DNA of 64,000 bases, from contig NZ_JBCNJT010000002.1 in assembly GCF_039596395.1 (NCBI RefSeq), forward strand, positions 496,001-560,000, written 5' to 3'. The notes under the pieces are model-generated. The model did no database searches, was not told the origin of the DNA, and saw nothing but the letters and a program-made list of their open reading frames with translations. How positions within the stretch are numbered: position 1 is the stretch's first letter; every line of letters starts with the position of its first letter. Shown here one piece after another: positions 34,544-43,314 of the stretch. Source of the stretch: Fluviicola sp. GTDB lineage: Bacteria > Bacteroidota > Bacteroidia > Flavobacteriales_D > Crocinitomicaceae. Both the position numbers and the translations under genes were made by a program.

Positions 34544-35272
34544 ATGAGGTCCTTTATTATTGCTGCTCTTTTTCTGGCGCCCTGCTTTTTGGCCTGGAAT
34601 CAAAGCACGAGAGGACAATATTGGTTCAGTGCGGGCGTAAAGCGTGATCTCAAGCACAACCTGGAGGCCAATCTGAATACCAACCTCCGTTTGAATAATT
34701 ACGGACAATTGGCTACTTTGTACCAGGAAGCAAGTTTAAAGTATTCCAAATTCAGCTGGTTCAGGCCTTCCATCGAATACCGTCTTGTGACAAACTACGA
34801 TGAGCGCAGAAATTATGAGAACAGTCACCGGTTGAATTTCAATGCGGATTTCCGCCACAAGGTACAGCAGATCAAATTCGGTGCCCGCTTGCGCTACCAA
34901 ATGTATATCGGAGGATACGCAACGACGGGCGGGGATCTGGATCCCTCTTTCCGTGTGAAACCGCATGTGGAATGGGCTAAACCGAAATCCAAGATTACTC
35001 CGGAAGTTTCTGTCGAGTTTTTCTACAATCCGAATAACGGGCCTTTTGGCCATACCTGGAACCGGGTGCGTTACGGCGCAACTTTAAATTTCGATTTGCC
35101 GGGTGCCAATGAAATCGGCCTGACATATTATTACGGACAGAAATTCAACGCCAAGAACAATTACAACGAGCACATTCTTTCTTTGGAATATACGTATGAA
35201 TGGAAAAAAGCCAAAAAGAAGAAAAAGAAAGACGATGACGAATTGGAGGAAGATATTGAGTATCCTAAATAG
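34544..35272 (+). CDS. DUF2490 family outer-membrane protein
   Basis: A 242-residue protein with a signal peptide (ending FLAWNQ) and a run of amphipathic beta strands. WFRPSIEYRLVTNYDERRNYENSHRLN and ARLRYQMYIGG are typical of DUF2490, a small outer-membrane barrel family without known function. The C-terminus is unusual: the barrel's last strand (YNEHILSLEYTYEW) is followed by a Lys-rich then acidic tail (KKAKKKKKKDDDELEED). The start codon abuts the lipoprotein stop. A convergent AT-rich repeat follows. Confidence 0.75.
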   Translation: MRSFIIAALFLAPCFLAWNQSTRGQYWFSAGVKRDLKHNLEANLNTNLRLNNYGQLATLYQEASLKYSKFSWFRPSIEYRLVTNYDERRNYENSHRLNFNADFRHKVQQIKFGARLRYQMYIGGYATTGGDLDPSFRVKPHVEWAKPKSKITPEVSVEFFYNPNNGPFGHTWNRVRYGATLNFDLPGANEIGLTYYYGQKFNAKNNYNEHILSLEYTYEWKKAKKKKKKDDDELEEDIEYPK

Positions 35273-35361
35273 TTCAACAGTTTAAAGGGTTCAAAAAGTT
35301 CAAAGGAAATTCCATGAGAAAACAATTTGAACATTTGAACTCTTCTACTTTTTAAACTTTC
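35273..35361. repeat. GTTCAAA-type imperfect palindrome between convergent genes
   Basis: AGTTCAACAGTTTAAAGGGTTCAAAAAGTTC-like words on the left are answered by TTTGAACATTTGAAC and TTTTTAAACT on the right. The same kind of element occurs at 6853-6960 and 50928-50990. It probably works as a bidirectional terminator for the DUF2490 gene and rodA. Confidence 0.55.
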
Positions 35362-36759
35362 TTAGAAAAGTACATCTCTCCGCTGGCTATCCAGTTTCAG
35401 CAGGATAAATAACAGCATGGAGAACGACATCAATGATGATCCTCCGTAACTGAAAAACGGTAAAGGAATTCCGATTACCGGTGCCAAGCCGATGTTCATC
35501 CCGATGTTGACCGCAAAGTGGTAGAAGACGATCATGGCCACACAATAGGCATACACCCGGTTGAAGGTAGAGCGCTGTCTTTCGGCAATGACAATGATCC
35601 GGAAGAGCATTCCCATAAACAGGATCACGATTACCAGACTTCCCATAAATCCCCATTCTTCTGCAAGCGGGCAAAAGATAAAATCTGTCTCACTTTCCGG
35701 AACGTGGTTGGAACGCACGCTGGCAACGCTTGCTTTTTTGTAACCTTTCCCGAATAAACCTCCCGAACCCACGGCTGCCATGGCACGGTTCCGGTTGTAA
35801 TCTTTTCCGTCATCGTCCTTGCGCAATCCCAAAACCAACTCGATACGGTCTTTCTGGTGCTGGGCCAAACCGGAAAAAGAGAAGTTAACGGTGGTGGAAA
35901 CTGCAACCGATAGAAACCAACCGGCAATGATTACCAGTAATACTCTTCGCTGCTCGCGTTTGGAGGAAATCCAGCGCAGAATCAGGTATGCAACCAAAGC
36001 AATCACCGTGATTACGGTAATTACCCCATAAAATCCCGGAATCAAGACTCCCGGCATGAAGGTAAATTCGTACTTATTTCCACTCATCAAAAGCGTGATG
36101 ATGGAGAGGAAAACCACATAGAATAAAATCGGAATAAAGTGACTTCCCACCCAGGTGTCTTTAAAACGAACTCCCGGGATCAGGTTTACAATTTTCAATA
36201 CCAGCGGATCGAAGGTGATTCCTTCCCGGTAAAGCACGAAGAAGAAAGAGGTAAATACCACAAATGTTCCGGCATCCGGCTGAAGCAGGATCAGCACCAT
36301 CGGCACCATCACAATCGCCAATGCTACGAGTACTGTCTGCACATTTTGATTCTTTACGTTCACCGTTGAGATGTACCTCGAAAGAACGATTGCCGTTCCG
36401 ATCTTCATGAATTCGGCCGGCTGTATTCCCAAAGATCCTATTCCCAGCCAGGCATGCGCCCCGTTGATGGCAGGCATAAAAAGGACTATGATCAACAGGA
36501 AAAAACAAAACACGTAAATGGGGATGGCAAACTTCCGGTAAATGTCCGAATCGATGAGAAATACGAGAAATCCCAGGAAAATCGAAACTCCCACCCACAT
36601 GATTTGCTTCCCGTACTTTTGGGAAAAATCGAAAATACTTGGATGGTCCGGATCAAAAGCAGCCGAATAAACGTTTGCAATTCCCATACCCAACATGATG
36701 ACTACAATTAAAAGCAGCCACCAATCCACATGCTGTGTCAGGGAATCATCTCTTCTCAT
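35362..36759 (-). CDS. rodA: Rod shape-determining peptidoglycan polymerase RodA
   Basis: A SEDS-family glycosyltransferase that polymerises glycan strands in partnership with PBP2. 465 residues with about ten membrane segments. The conserved periplasmic and membrane motifs GIGSLGIQPAEFMKI, LLQPDAGTFVVF and, at the end, INIGMNIGLAPVIGIPLPFFSYGGSS are present, the last with the S-Y-G-G-S turn. A longer polar loop (about 265-360) than in E. coli accounts for the length. The ATG directly follows the mrdA stop; last gene of mreC-mreD-mrdA-rodA. Confidence 0.95.
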   Translation of the reverse strand: MRRDDSLTQHVDWWLLLIVVIMLGMGIANVYSAAFDPDHPSIFDFSQKYGKQIMWVGVSIFLGFLVFLIDSDIYRKFAIPIYVFCFFLLIIVLFMPAINGAHAWLGIGSLGIQPAEFMKIGTAIVLSRYISTVNVKNQNVQTVLVALAIVMVPMVLILLQPDAGTFVVFTSFFFVLYREGITFDPLVLKIVNLIPGVRFKDTWVGSHFIPILFYVVFLSIITLLMSGNKYEFTFMPGVLIPGFYGVITVITVIALVAYLILRWISSKREQRRVLLVIIAGWFLSVAVSTTVNFSFSGLAQHQKDRIELVLGLRKDDDGKDYNRNRAMAAVGSGGLFGKGYKKASVASVRSNHVPESETDFIFCPLAEEWGFMGSLVIVILFMGMLFRIIVIAERQRSTFNRVYAYCVAMIVFYHFAVNIGMNIGLAPVIGIPLPFFSYGGSSLMSFSMLLFILLKLDSQRRDVLF

Positions 36760-38640
36760 TTACTTTTTCTTTTTCGGCTTCGCTTTAATATTCAACAGGT
36801 TCGCATTCACGATCATCTGTTCTTTCGCTTTATCCTTTACTTTCCTGTGAATGTATTTGTCTATCATCAACCCGGCGGTGGGTGCAGCCCAAACTCCTCC
36901 GAACCCGGCGTTTTCAATGAAAACTGCAATGGCGATCTTCGGATTTTCCATCGGTGCGAAAGCAATGAAAACAGAGTGGTCTTCCCCGTGCGGGTTTTGC
37001 GCGGTACCTGTTTTTCCGCAAACAGTCATCCCTTCTACCTGTGCTTTTTTGGCTGTACCACCCGGTTCGTAAACTGCTCTTCGCATTCCTTCGATAACCG
37101 GTTCGTAGTGAATGGCATCCACTTTTGTTTTATGTACGACTTTAAATTGCGGTAGCGGTCCTTTGTTCCCGATCGACCGCACAAAATGAGGCGTGTAATA
37201 CCATCCGCGGTTGGCGATAATTGCAGCAATATTGGCCATTTGAAGGGGTGTTACTTTCACCTCTCCCTGCCCGATGGAAATCGAACGGATCGTAGAAAAC
37301 GCCCAGGTATTGTGGCCGTACCATTTGTCGTAATAAGCAGAATTCGGGATCAAACCGGGGCGCATTCCGGTAACATCGGTTTCGAACTGACTTCCCAAAC
37401 CAAAGCTCATGATGTAGTCATACCAGATATTCAAACCGATCTCTGCATCTGCAAAAATGGAGCGTTTTTTTCCCTGCTGGATGATGCGGCGCATCACATA
37501 GTAGAAATACGGGTTGCAGGAATTCTTGATTCCATCCGGTAAGTTCGTGGCATTCGGGTGATTGTGACAACCTACCATGGATTTCGTACACGGGAAACCG
37601 GATTCTGGAGTAATAACTCCTTCCTGCAAACCGATCAGCGACTGAAGCAGCTTGAAAATAGATCCCGGAGGATATTCTGCAGCCAAAGGTCGCGGATACA
37701 ACGGTTTTCCTTCGTCGAGTAATAATTTCGGGTAGTTTTTCCCGATATTTCTTCTTCCTACCAGGATATTCGGGTCGAAGCTCGGTGCGGAAACCAGTGC
37801 CAGGATTTCTCCTGTTTTCGGCTCAATAGCAACGATACATCCGCGTTTGTTCTGCATCAGTTTTTCACCGTAAACCTGTAACTGGATATCCAGTCCCAAA
37901 TGCAGCGCCGGACCTTGTTCCGCCAGCGTATCATACTTTCCTCCGGCATACGATTCAATGGCATTATTCAGGGCAGAAGTCACCACGTATTTGATTCCTT
38001 TTTGTCCTCTGAGCTCCTTTTCGTAATACCGTTCAATTCCGGCTCTTCCTATGGCATCACCTCTCCGGTAAAAAGGATCTTCTTCCAATTCTTCTTTAGT
38101 GACCTCGTTCAAGTACCCGAAAATATTTGCCCCACCGGAATACGGATAGCTTCTCATGGAAGTCAGATCTTCGTAAAACCCGGGAAATTTTTCCAAATGC
38201 GGAGCAATGCGTGTAATTTCATCGATGCTTAATTCCTTGATGAACGGATAAGCACGCTGCGGCTGGTAATTATCCTGGTATTTATTGATGTTCTTGTTGA
38301 AGTATTTTCCTTCCCCTTTTTTGATCTGGTAAAAGCGGTCTTTCACCTCCTGCTTGGTCATTCCCACCAATTGACCGAATGCTGCAGTATCAAAATCGTG
38401 AATGTTCTCTTCCTTCATCATCAGGTTGTAGTAACTTCTGTTAGTGACTACTTTCTTGTTGTGACGGTCAAAAACGATCCCGCGCGGAGGAGTGATTTCT
38501 TTTCGTTTCTCCGCAATTTCCTGTGCACGCAATTTCCAGGAATCGTCTACTACCTGCATAAAGAACAGGCGGATCAGGTAAATAAACCCGACCAGGATAA
38601 AGAACACCAGGATGACATATTTTCTTCCGTCCAGATTCAT
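36760..38640 (-). CDS. mrdA: Penicillin-binding protein 2 (peptidoglycan transpeptidase)
   Basis: The class B transpeptidase of the elongation machinery, working with RodA. It has one N-terminal helix (about 8-28), a pedestal domain with RGIVFDRH (53-60), and the transpeptidase domain. The active-site motifs are S327-I-F-K330, S374-C-N376 and K542-T-G544. 626 residues, usual length. The start overlaps the mreD stop by 4 bp (ATGA), and the stop abuts the rodA start, so translation of the three is tightly linked. Confidence 0.96.
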   Translation of the reverse strand: MNLDGRKYVILVFFILVGFIYLIRLFFMQVVDDSWKLRAQEIAEKRKEITPPRGIVFDRHNKKVVTNRSYYNLMMKEENIHDFDTAAFGQLVGMTKQEVKDRFYQIKKGEGKYFNKNINKYQDNYQPQRAYPFIKELSIDEITRIAPHLEKFPGFYEDLTSMRSYPYSGGANIFGYLNEVTKEELEEDPFYRRGDAIGRAGIERYYEKELRGQKGIKYVVTSALNNAIESYAGGKYDTLAEQGPALHLGLDIQLQVYGEKLMQNKRGCIVAIEPKTGEILALVSAPSFDPNILVGRRNIGKNYPKLLLDEGKPLYPRPLAAEYPPGSIFKLLQSLIGLQEGVITPESGFPCTKSMVGCHNHPNATNLPDGIKNSCNPYFYYVMRRIIQQGKKRSIFADAEIGLNIWYDYIMSFGLGSQFETDVTGMRPGLIPNSAYYDKWYGHNTWAFSTIRSISIGQGEVKVTPLQMANIAAIIANRGWYYTPHFVRSIGNKGPLPQFKVVHKTKVDAIHYEPVIEGMRRAVYEPGGTAKKAQVEGMTVCGKTGTAQNPHGEDHSVFIAFAPMENPKIAIAVFIENAGFGGVWAAPTAGLMIDKYIHRKVKDKAKEQMIVNANLLNIKAKPKKKK

Positions 38641-39155
38641 CGTACAGCCTTTTTATTAGAGACGAAAATAAATTGTACCAATAAACTTAATAAAAAAGAA
38701 CTCGGAACGCTCAACCCGATCTTGATCAGGATCCAGACGAACTCGTTCCATTTAAAGGATTCGATGGAAAAGAACCAGATATGATGAATGACGAGTAATG
38801 AGCCATATGCATACAGGAACCAGCGGCCTCCCATGGAATAAACATTCACGGATTCAACACTTTCATAACCGTCTCTGGGAGAAAGCCATTTGAAAATAAT
38901 GGGTCTGAAAAAAGCCATAATCACCGCGCTGGATGCATGCAATCCGAAGGTATTGGAAAAAGAGTCGATTACCAGTCCGAAGGCAAAACTGATCAGCATC
39001 AGCGGCACAGTTCCCATTTGGAAGGGAAGCATTAAAATGAACAGGGGATAGATCATCACATACATACCCAAGCCCGGTTCCAGGTTGTTCAGTATCAGTA
39101 CCTGGAACAGTACAAACAATACAAAACGAATGCTATTTAAAACAAAACTATTCAC
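38637..39155 (-). CDS. mreD: Rod shape-determining protein MreD
   Basis: A 172-residue protein with about five membrane segments, starting MNSFVLNSIRFVLFVLFQVLI. The family is poorly conserved; the call rests on the segment LEPGLGMYVMIYPLFILMLP, the topology, and the position exactly between mreC and mrdA. It links MreC and the cell-wall synthases at the inner membrane. Its start abuts the mreC stop, and its own stop overlaps the mrdA start. Confidence 0.9.
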   Translation of the reverse strand: MNSFVLNSIRFVLFVLFQVLILNNLEPGLGMYVMIYPLFILMLPFQMGTVPLMLISFAFGLVIDSFSNTFGLHASSAVIMAFFRPIIFKWLSPRDGYESVESVNVYSMGGRWFLYAYGSLLVIHHIWFFSIESFKWNEFVWILIKIGLSVPSSFLLSLLVQFIFVSNKKAVR

Positions 39156-40004
39156 TTACAGCTCCTCTTCTTCTTTATCCGGCGGAATTCTTCCTTCCAG
39201 TTCGCGCATTTCATCCAGCATCACATTCTTGATCACGTATACATGCTGAATGGTCCTGAAATCTTCTGCAATTCTTACCTGCAAATCCCACAAGGGTTTC
39301 CCCTCGATGGATTTGCGCTTGGTGATCACGCCTACCGGAATTCCTTTCGGGTAAATTCCCGACCCTCCGCGTGTAATTACTTTCGTGAATTTCTTGATGG
39401 TAATATCGTTCGAGATCCCTGAGATCTGGCAAATTTTCGGATTCACACCATCCCATTTCAACAATCCGAAAGCACCGCCATCACGCATACTTACATCAAC
39501 ATTGATGTTCTTGGACAGAATGGTTTTTACCACAGAATAAGAATCTCCGACCAAATGGACAATTCCCACCACTCCTTTGGAGGAAATAACTCCCCATCCT
39601 TTCTGAATGCCGTGGTTCTTGCCGATATCGATCGTCATGTAATTGTTTCGCTTGTCGTAAGTGTTATTGATTACGGAAGCCGCCATGTATAAATACTGCT
39701 GCTGGTAATTCGTATCTTCGATCTGGATTAGTTCTCGGTCCACTTTATAGTTGGAAAGCTTCAATTTTTCTCTCAAACGGGCATTTTCCAGTTCTAGTTT
39801 TCGGTTGGTATTTTCCAGGTAAAAATGCTGTGACACAGCATTTCGCATTTCGAACAATCTTCCGTTTATAGCGGAAGCACTCGAAAAAACCTGCAGGCGG
39901 GCAAACTCGGAATAGCGGATATACGCAGAAAGTGCTACAATTTGCAGTAACACAAAGACCAAAAAGATCTGAAATCGTTTGAAAAAAGCAATCAAATTGC
40001 GCAT
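39156..40004 (-). CDS. mreC: Rod shape-determining protein MreC
   Basis: A 282-residue periplasmic protein with one N-terminal membrane helix (about 10-30), a coiled coil (about 55-78, NTNRKLELENARLREKLKLS) and a C-terminal double beta-barrel. The motif IDIGKNHGIQKGWGVISSKGVVGIV is typical. It activates PBP2. First gene of mreC-mreD-mrdA-rodA. A full promoter lies directly before the ATG. The acidic C-terminal tail (IPPDKEEEEL) is a lineage detail. Confidence 0.94.
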   Translation of the reverse strand: MRNLIAFFKRFQIFLVFVLLQIVALSAYIRYSEFARLQVFSSASAINGRLFEMRNAVSQHFYLENTNRKLELENARLREKLKLSNYKVDRELIQIEDTNYQQQYLYMAASVINNTYDKRNNYMTIDIGKNHGIQKGWGVISSKGVVGIVHLVGDSYSVVKTILSKNINVDVSMRDGGAFGLLKWDGVNPKICQISGISNDITIKKFTKVITRGGSGIYPKGIPVGVITKRKSIEGKPLWDLQVRIAEDFRTIQHVYVIKNVMLDEMRELEGRIPPDKEEEEL

Positions 40005-40008
40005 ATCA

Positions 40009-40037
40009 CAAAATTAGTCAGATAAACGATTTTCCAA
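40009..40037 (-). promoter_or_regulatory. Promoter of mreC, abutting the start codon
   Basis: On the minus strand: TTG (40037-40035), an 18-nt spacer, then TAATTTTG (40016-40009), a full match. Four bases separate it from the ATG (40004-40002), so a leaderless transcript is predicted. Confidence 0.65.
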
Positions 40038-40070
40038 CCGGTGAAACCTATTTTTATTTGACAATGCCCT

Positions 40071-40808
40071 TTAAAAAATTGAAAGCGACACTCCGAAAGC
40101 TAATGCATTGATTTTGTCACTCTTATCGCTTTTAAATTGAGGAGCCAATGTGTAATCCGCAAACAACGCCCAATTCCGGATACCTACGCGCAAATGAACG
40201 CCATAAACCAGGGGATTTCTGTCCGGTAATGATTTGTCTTTTATCCCGTGCTTATGCTCCGGCCAAACTTTTTGGAAAGTCTGCAGCCTGTAGCCGATGG
40301 AACCACCCAGATGTATTTTAAAATGCTGCCATTTCGGAGTCCGGAAACGGAATTCAACCGGAATTGCCAGGATGTGGTTCCCGAATGTGTTTTTGCGGAA
40401 ACCGGTATACCCCGAATCCGCATAAAAATGCGTGAAGGAATTGCTACTGTCTGCATAGAACAACCCTTTCGGTCCCGTTTTCTGGTATTTGTAAGCCAAA
40501 CCGATTCCCAAAGAAACGGTATTGCCGTTCGTTATCGGGATGTCCCACATGGTATTCACGTTACAACCGAAAGATCGCAATGGATTCGCTTTGATGCTTC
40601 CGGAATTCATCAATTGATTGTACGTCACGTCAAGGATCAAGCGGTCGTACTTTCTCAATTTCCCGGGTCTTGCGGGCCTCCAGCCGGTATTGTACCAAAA
40701 AAGTCCCGGCCGGTGCCTGGAAACCAGGCTCGAGTCTCTCCCCTGAGGCTGTGCAAAGCTCTGAAAAGCAATTAAAAGAAAGACAGCTGTCAGTTTAAGA
40801 AATCTCAT
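40071..40808 (-). CDS. Putative outer-membrane protein of unknown function
   Basis: A 245-residue protein from the ATG at 40808, which gives a normal signal (MRFLKLTAVFLLIAFQSFAQ); an earlier in-frame start adds 11 residues that break it. The mature part has barrel-like strands (SLGIGLAYKYQKTG, HILAIPVEFRFRTP, FKIHLGGSIGYRLQTFQ, IRNWALFADYTLAPQF) and ends in INALAFGVSLSIF, a typical outer-membrane C-terminus with terminal Phe. It starts 14 bp inside the end of galE, so it is translated with it, which points to an envelope role. Confidence 0.75.
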   Translation of the reverse strand: MRFLKLTAVFLLIAFQSFAQPQGRDSSLVSRHRPGLFWYNTGWRPARPGKLRKYDRLILDVTYNQLMNSGSIKANPLRSFGCNVNTMWDIPITNGNTVSLGIGLAYKYQKTGPKGLFYADSSNSFTHFYADSGYTGFRKNTFGNHILAIPVEFRFRTPKWQHFKIHLGGSIGYRLQTFQKVWPEHKHGIKDKSLPDRNPLVYGVHLRVGIRNWALFADYTLAPQFKSDKSDKINALAFGVSLSIF

Positions 40809-41817
40809 GTTCCAAGCGATATTGTTCCCATTTCCAGGCATCTAAAATAGCATCTTCAATGGTTCTTTCCGTGTTCCAGTTTAAAATTTTCTTTGCTTTG
40901 GCAACATCCGCAAACAAAGCATCTACATCTCCGGGCCGTCTCGCCCCGAACCGGTAATTCAGCGGTTTTCCCGTGACCTTCCCGAATAACTTCACCAATT
41001 CCAGCACAGAAGTCCCTTTTCCTGTTCCCAGGTTAAAGACTTCAACCGCATTTTCGAAAGGATGTGTGAAGGCTTTCACATGCGCTTTCGCTACGTCTGT
41101 CACGTGAATGTAATCGCGGACACATGTTCCGTCCGGTGTATCATAATCATTCCCGAAAATGGTCAGTTCTTTCCGGATACCTGCTGCGGTCTGAGTAATG
41201 TAAGGAAGCACATTATTCGGAGGGCCGAGCGGCATTTCACCCAGTTTTCCACTTGGATGCGCACCTATCGGATTGAAATAGCGCAGAAAGACAGGTCTTA
41301 ACTCTGTTTTGGAAGCGATATCGATCAGCATTTGCTCTGCCATCCATTTCGTCCAGCCATAAGGTGAATTCGGTTTTCCTACCGGCATGGTTTCATTTAA
41401 CGGCTCCTGTGAATTTTCCACTCCGTAAACCGTACAGGAAGAAGAGAAAACCAGTTTATTCACCCGGAATTCTTCCATACAACTCAACAGATGAATGAGC
41501 GAAATGAGGTTGTTATCGTAATAATACAAGGGTTTTTCCACCGATTCGGCAACGGCTTTAAATGCCGCAAAATGAATCACTCCTTCGAATGCATGTTTTT
41601 CGAAAACTGATTTCAGGAAGGCTTTGTCGCGCATATCTCCTTCATAGTACGCACATTGCTTTCCGGTAATGAATTCAATTTGTTTGACGATAGACGGACT
41701 GGAATTCGAACCATTATCCAAAATAACCGGCGTATATCCCAATTCGATCAATTCAACGACGGTATGTGATCCGATAAAACCCGTTCCGCCGGTAACCAAT
41801 ACTTCTTTTGCGCTCAT
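40795..41817 (-). CDS. galE: UDP-glucose/UDP-hexosamine 4-epimerase (GalE type)
   Basis: An NAD-dependent SDR epimerase of 340 residues that interconverts UDP-sugars at C4. The GGTGFIGSH motif (10-18) binds NAD, and the catalytic pair is Y153 and K157 in YGWTK. RYFNPIGAHPSG and GTCVRDYIHVTDVAKAH are classical GalE. By alignment by eye, the gatekeeper position (Tyr299 of the E. coli enzyme) is Leu301 here (DALFAD), so N-acetylated substrates may also fit; this is inference. The ATG at 41817 was chosen; it gives MSAKEVLVTGG. The end overlaps the next gene. Confidence 0.9.
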   Translation of the reverse strand: MSAKEVLVTGGTGFIGSHTVVELIELGYTPVILDNGSNSSPSIVKQIEFITGKQCAYYEGDMRDKAFLKSVFEKHAFEGVIHFAAFKAVAESVEKPLYYYDNNLISLIHLLSCMEEFRVNKLVFSSSCTVYGVENSQEPLNETMPVGKPNSPYGWTKWMAEQMLIDIASKTELRPVFLRYFNPIGAHPSGKLGEMPLGPPNNVLPYITQTAAGIRKELTIFGNDYDTPDGTCVRDYIHVTDVAKAHVKAFTHPFENAVEVFNLGTGKGTSVLELVKLFGKVTGKPLNYRFGARRPGDVDALFADVAKAKKILNWNTERTIEDAILDAWKWEQYRLEHEIS

Positions 41818-41823
41818 TAAGAA

Positions 41824-41831
41824 CAAATATA
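41824..41831 (-). promoter_or_regulatory. -7 element of galE promoter, close to the start codon
   Basis: TATATTTG on the minus strand, full match, six bases before the ATG at 41817. No TTG is present at the usual -33 distance, so this is weaker than the purN and mreC cases. It would give a transcript with almost no leader. Confidence 0.4.
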
Positions 41832-41847
41832 ACGCAATCTGTGAGGA

Positions 41848-43305
41848 TTATTTCTCCTCTGCCGTGTTTTCTTTCTTTGCGAGCAGGCTCAAAATCTGCT
41901 TCAAATCAATAATCCTTAATCCGAAGACCAAAACCATCCACAATCCCCCAACGAGCACCATCCAAATTAGCGGATTAAAGGCATACCTGAACTGGACAAA
42001 CAAAGCCACTCCTAAAACAACCACCAGGATGAAGTGTTTCAGCCAGGTTAAGCGTGCCACATCGTGTTTCATGTGATAACGCACCACGAAATACTGAACG
42101 AAACCAAGTACCGACTGCGCAACAAACGCCCCGATTGCAGCCCCTACAGCTCCCCAGACCGGAATCAGGACAATATTCAGCAACGACATCACCGCCAAAG
42201 ACAAAAAAGCAATCTGGTTCATGATACGCAGAGATCCGTTCGCCGTCAGTAATGTTCCGAACACAATGGTGAAACACATCGGGATGAAGGTCATCGCATG
42301 GAAAATCCAGGAATTGTAGGAAAATGAATTGGCTTCTTTATACAAGGCCGTAAACATCTCCACACGAATCCCAATGGTGAAAAATACCATGATGAATCCG
42401 CCGGAAAGCAGGATATTGATAGCGCTGGTGGTAATTCCGGTCGTAGATCCGTGGTCTTTCAGGACGCGCGAAAAGATCGGCAGGAGAATACTTCCGAAGA
42501 GAATACCGAACATGTAACAAGCGTCCAGCAAGCGAAAACTTTGGGTGTAATAGGAAACCTGGTGCGTACCATCCGGGTGTAATTTCTCCAGGAAAACGGC
42601 GTCCAGCTTGGATGTCAGCATCATCAGGATCGCTAGAATGGCATACGGGTAAGATTGGCGGAAGATAGCCCGGAAGAAATCCGCATCCCAATGGATTTTG
42701 GGAAAAGAAACCAGCTTCAGGTAAATCACCGTTGCCATCATCAAAGCCAAACCGGAGGAACCAACGAAAATCGTCACGAACCAGCCCAACGGGATCGGCT
42801 CTACGAAGGAAGAATAAATCAACAATGTTCCGACTACAAAGTAAACGGAACGCTCAGCAACGGAAAGTACCGCATCCAGGCCGAACATCAGCAAACCACC
42901 CGTATAGGCACGCACATAATTCACCGTAATGATACTGATCTGATGCATGATCAAAGCGGCAAGAACCCACAACCATTCGTTGGGGAAGTTCAGGATGAAG
43001 AACAGGGAAATCGTCCAAACCACGTAAATCACTACCAGGATCAGCCGGAAAGTAAATAAACGATTACTGTATTTGTGGATCATGTGCGGATGCTGGGCAA
43101 TCATCCGTGTCATAAAGTTCGTGATCCCCATGTCTAACAACATGGAAAACAGGAAGGTAAAACTAAGCATCGTTTGGAAAATCCCAAAGGCATCCGACCC
43201 GAGCTCGTTTTGCATTTTAATGTCTACCAGGAAAATGGTAGCGGGTTTCACCAGTAAATTCAACAACAGCGTAATGCCTAATCCTCTTAAAAACAGTTTT
43301 TGCAT
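41848..43305 (-). CDS. Polysaccharide flippase-like membrane protein (Wzx/MATE type)
   Basis: A 485-residue protein with about 12-14 membrane segments, of the polysaccharide transporter (PST) family that flips lipid-linked saccharide units across the inner membrane. It starts MQKLFLRGLGITLLLNLLVKP; DAFGIFQTMLSFTFLF and SYPYAILAILMMLTSKLDAVFL are the usual loop/helix features of Wzx-like proteins. It lies 9 bp after the FkbM gene and 30 bp before galE. The substrate cannot be read from sequence. Confidence 0.85.
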   Translation of the reverse strand: MQKLFLRGLGITLLLNLLVKPATIFLVDIKMQNELGSDAFGIFQTMLSFTFLFSMLLDMGITNFMTRMIAQHPHMIHKYSNRLFTFRLILVVIYVVWTISLFFILNFPNEWLWVLAALIMHQISIITVNYVRAYTGGLLMFGLDAVLSVAERSVYFVVGTLLIYSSFVEPIPLGWFVTIFVGSSGLALMMATVIYLKLVSFPKIHWDADFFRAIFRQSYPYAILAILMMLTSKLDAVFLEKLHPDGTHQVSYYTQSFRLLDACYMFGILFGSILLPIFSRVLKDHGSTTGITTSAINILLSGGFIMVFFTIGIRVEMFTALYKEANSFSYNSWIFHAMTFIPMCFTIVFGTLLTANGSLRIMNQIAFLSLAVMSLLNIVLIPVWGAVGAAIGAFVAQSVLGFVQYFVVRYHMKHDVARLTWLKHFILVVVLGVALFVQFRYAFNPLIWMVLVGGLWMVLVFGLRIIDLKQILSLLAKKENTAEEK

Positions 43306-43314
43306 TAGCCGGGG

